A stretch of DNA of 7,105 nucleotides from an uncultured Bacteroidales bacterium (GTDB lineage: Bacteria > Bacteroidota > Bacteroidia > Bacteroidales > Muribaculaceae): assembly GCA_900554345.1 (NCBI GenBank), contig USHH01000115.1, positions 1 to 7,105 on the forward strand. Reading direction: 5' to 3'. The number at the start of each line of letters is the position of its first letter. The first letter of the stretch is position 1. The position numbers and the translations under genes are program-made. Shown one piece after another: positions 5,542-7,105 of the stretch. A model generated the notes under the pieces. That model worked only from the letters and a program-made list of their open reading frames with translations, made no database searches and was not told the DNA's origin.

Positions 5542-6747
5542 TCAGAGACGCTCCACGATCTCCGCGGTGTCTTTGGCGATCATCAGCTCCTCGTCGGTGG
5601 GGATCACCACCACGTGGATCTTCGAGTCGGGGCCGGAGATCTCCACCTCCTGGCCGCGCTTCCTGTTGGCCTCGGCGTTGAAGGTGACGCCCATGAAGGC
5701 GAGCTTCTTGCAGATGGCCTCGCGGGTCGAGATCTGGTTCTCGCCGACGCCGGCGGTGAAGACTATCACGTCGACGCCGCCGAGCACTGCCGCGTAGGCG
5801 CCGATATACTTGAGGATGCGGTATTCATACATGTCCATGGCGAGCTTGGCGCGCTCGTCGCCGCGGGCTATGGCGTCCTCAACGTCGCGCATGTCTGACG
5901 AGCCCTCGGTGATGCCGGCCACGCCGCTGCGCTTGTTGATGAGATTGCTCAGGCCCTTGGCGTCGAGACCCTCCTGCTCCATGAGATATACGAGCGCGCC
6001 GGGATCTACGTCACCCACGCGGGTGCCCATCATCAGGCCCTCCGTCGGGGTGAGGCCCATCGAGGTGTCGATGCTCTTGCCGTCGGCTATCGCCGTGATC
6101 GAGGCGCCGTTGCCGATATGGCAGGTGATGATGCGCTGCTTCTCATAGTCGAGGCCGAGAAACTCGCAGGCGCGGCGCGACACGTAGCGGTGGCTCGTGC
6201 CGTGGAAACCGTATTTGCGCACGCGATATTTGTCGTAATAGGCGTGGGGCAGCGCGTACATGAAATTGACGGCCGGAATGGTCTGGTGGAACGACGTGTC
6301 GAAGACCGTGACCTGCGGCGTTCCCGGCAGCACCTTCTCGATCGAAAGCACGCCTTCGAGGTTGGCGGGGTTGTGCAGCGGGGCGATCTCGAACAGCGAG
6401 CGGATCTTCGTCTTGACGTCCTCGGTGACGATGCAGCTCTCGGGGAAGAACTCGCCGCCGTGGGCTACGCGGTGGCCGACGGCCTTCACTTCGTCGAGCG
6501 ACGCGATCACGCCGTGGGCGGGGTCGGTGAGGGCGTCGAGCACGAGCTTGATGCCGGTCGTGTGGTCGGGAATCGGTTGGTGAAGCTCGAACGGCTCCTT
6601 GCCGACGGGTTTATGGGTCAGGTCGCCTTCCGGGAGGCCGATACGTTCCACGATGCCTTTTGCGAGCAGTTTGCTCGACGCGTCCTCCATGTCGATCACC
6701 TGATATTTGATCGAAGAGGAGCCGCAGTTTAAAACCAGAATTACCAT
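5542..6747 (-). CDS. ackA: Acetate kinase AckA
   Basis: Acetate kinase converts acetyl phosphate and ADP to acetate and ATP (reversibly), the substrate-level phosphorylation step of acetate fermentation in the cytoplasm, and belongs to the ASKHA fold. The 401-residue length is normal. The catalytic set known from the Methanosarcina enzyme is complete: Asn7 in LNCGSSSIKY, Arg93 in VGHRVAHGGE, Asp150 in FDTSFHQT, His182 in YGFHGTSHRYV, Asn213 in HIGNGAS, Arg243 in MGTRVGDVDPG and Glu386 in PTDEELMIA. The adenine/phosphate loop TAGVGEN (331-337) is also present. ATG at 6747 gives the standard N-terminus MVILVLNCGSSS; an A-rich stretch replaces a Shine-Dalgarno sequence. Phosphate acetyltransferase (pta), the usual partner, is not within the window; upstream lies the 143-bp tandem repeat. 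No Bacteroidetes -7 box is seen between the repeat and the start, so the promoter may lie beyond the window. Confidence 0.97.
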   Translation of the reverse strand: MVILVLNCGSSSIKYQVIDMEDASSKLLAKGIVERIGLPEGDLTHKPVGKEPFELHQPIPDHTTGIKLVLDALTDPAHGVIASLDEVKAVGHRVAHGGEFFPESCIVTEDVKTKIRSLFEIAPLHNPANLEGVLSIEKVLPGTPQVTVFDTSFHQTIPAVNFMYALPHAYYDKYRVRKYGFHGTSHRYVSRRACEFLGLDYEKQRIITCHIGNGASITAIADGKSIDTSMGLTPTEGLMMGTRVGDVDPGALVYLMEQEGLDAKGLSNLINKRSGVAGITEGSSDMRDVEDAIARGDERAKLAMDMYEYRILKYIGAYAAVLGGVDVIVFTAGVGENQISTREAICKKLAFMGVTFNAEANRKRGQEVEISGPDSKIHVVVIPTDEELMIAKDTAEIVERL

Positions 6748-6764
6748 AACTTCTATTTTAAGTT

Positions 6765-7105
6765 TTTATGTTTTTTCTTCGTCGTTGCGCTTCCGGGCGG
6801 TGTTGTCGCCGCCTTCGGCGTCGTTTACAAGCCTGACCCCACCCCGGCCCTCCCTCGGGGAGGGAGATGGCGTACGTTTCATTCGCTTTAGGGCTGCAAT
6901 CCGGTTGTTTATGTTTTTTCTTCGTCGTTGCGCTTCCGGGCGGTGTTGTCGCCGCCTTCGGCGTCGTTTACAAGCCTGACCCCACCCCGGCCCTCCCTCG
7001 GGGAGGGAGATGGCGTACGTTTCATTCGCTTTAGGGCTGCAATCCGGTTGTTTATGTTTTTTCTTCGTCGTTGCGCTTCCGGGCGGTGTTGTCGCCGCCT
7101 TCGGC
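6765..7105. repeat. 143-bp tandem repeat, 2.4 exact copies, upstream of ackA
   Basis: Copy 1 is 6765-6907, copy 2 is 6908-7050, and copy 3 is cut by the window end (7051-7105). The two full copies look identical base for base and abut without spacers. Each holds two small hairpins: cgccg-cctt-cggcg (6807-6820 in copy 1) and ctccct-cgggg-agggag (6850-6866). The motif ccccaccccggccctccctcggggaggga resembles GC-rich REP-like intergenic repeats seen in many bacteria (from memory, not searched). Because 143 is not a multiple of three, no long protein runs through it. This fills the region before ackA, and the window edge inside a repeat suggests an assembly break. Confidence 0.93.

Noticed and set aside
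6118..6732. 204-codon open frame antisense to ackA
   Set aside because: Same kind of codon shadow; the acetate kinase on the other strand is unmistakable.
6768..6836. 22-codon Arg/Cys-rich micro-ORF (starts MFFLRRCASG) repeated in each 143-bp unit
   Set aside because: The composition follows directly from the GC-rich hairpin sequence. There is no ribosome binding site or promoter and no sign of selection beyond exact repeat identity. Only ribosome profiling could revive it.
6765..7105. CRISPR array
   Set aside because: Units are 143 bp, identical throughout and directly adjacent, with no variable spacers.

Overview
The window looks like a piece of a Bacteroidales chromosome, possibly a Muribaculaceae-like lineage. 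Three things suggest this. The sufD and sufS products read like Bacteroidetes versions. Shine-Dalgarno sequences are generally absent before the starts (sufS, higB, higA, lgt, ackA). A textbook Bacteroidetes promoter (TTTG, 18 bp, TAACTTTG) sits just before higB. The core genes (sufDS, lgt, ackA) are GC-rich, while the middle of the window (about 2264-4580) is visibly AT-richer and looks like an inserted or accessory islet. The lineage call is inference from sequence style, not a database match.

Layout. 51-2263 (+): the 3' part of a suf operon, sufD (N-terminal region missing or interrupted at the window edge) overlapping sufS by one base. 2264-2369: a gap holding a perfect 18-bp inverted repeat. 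2370-3488 (+): a 372-aa protein I do not recognise. 3478-3712 (-): a small coding remnant broken by an apparent single-base frameshift, convergent with the unknown gene. 3762-4475 (+): promoter and a higB-higA type II toxin-antitoxin pair, followed by a likely terminator. 4583-5437 (-): lgt, prolipoprotein diacylglyceryl transferase. 5484-5529: a large GC-rich hairpin, probably the ackA terminator. 5542-6747 (-): ackA, acetate kinase. 6765-7105: 2.4 copies of an exact 143-bp tandem repeat running off the window end.

How the genes work together. SufS releases sulfur from cysteine, and SufD is part of the SufBCD scaffold on which Fe-S clusters are built, so those two act in one pathway. AckA (acetate and ATP formation from acetyl phosphate) and Lgt (first lipoprotein modification step at the inner membrane) are ordinary housekeeping genes on the opposite strand. 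The islet between them has no visible link to either pathway. Its content (toxin-antitoxin pair, orphan protein, decayed small gene, palindromic repeat) is typical of a site of gene gain and loss. I did not find a convincing new multi-gene system. The items most worth checking are the 143-bp tandem repeat upstream of ackA, the orphan 372-aa protein and the frameshifted small gene beside higBA.
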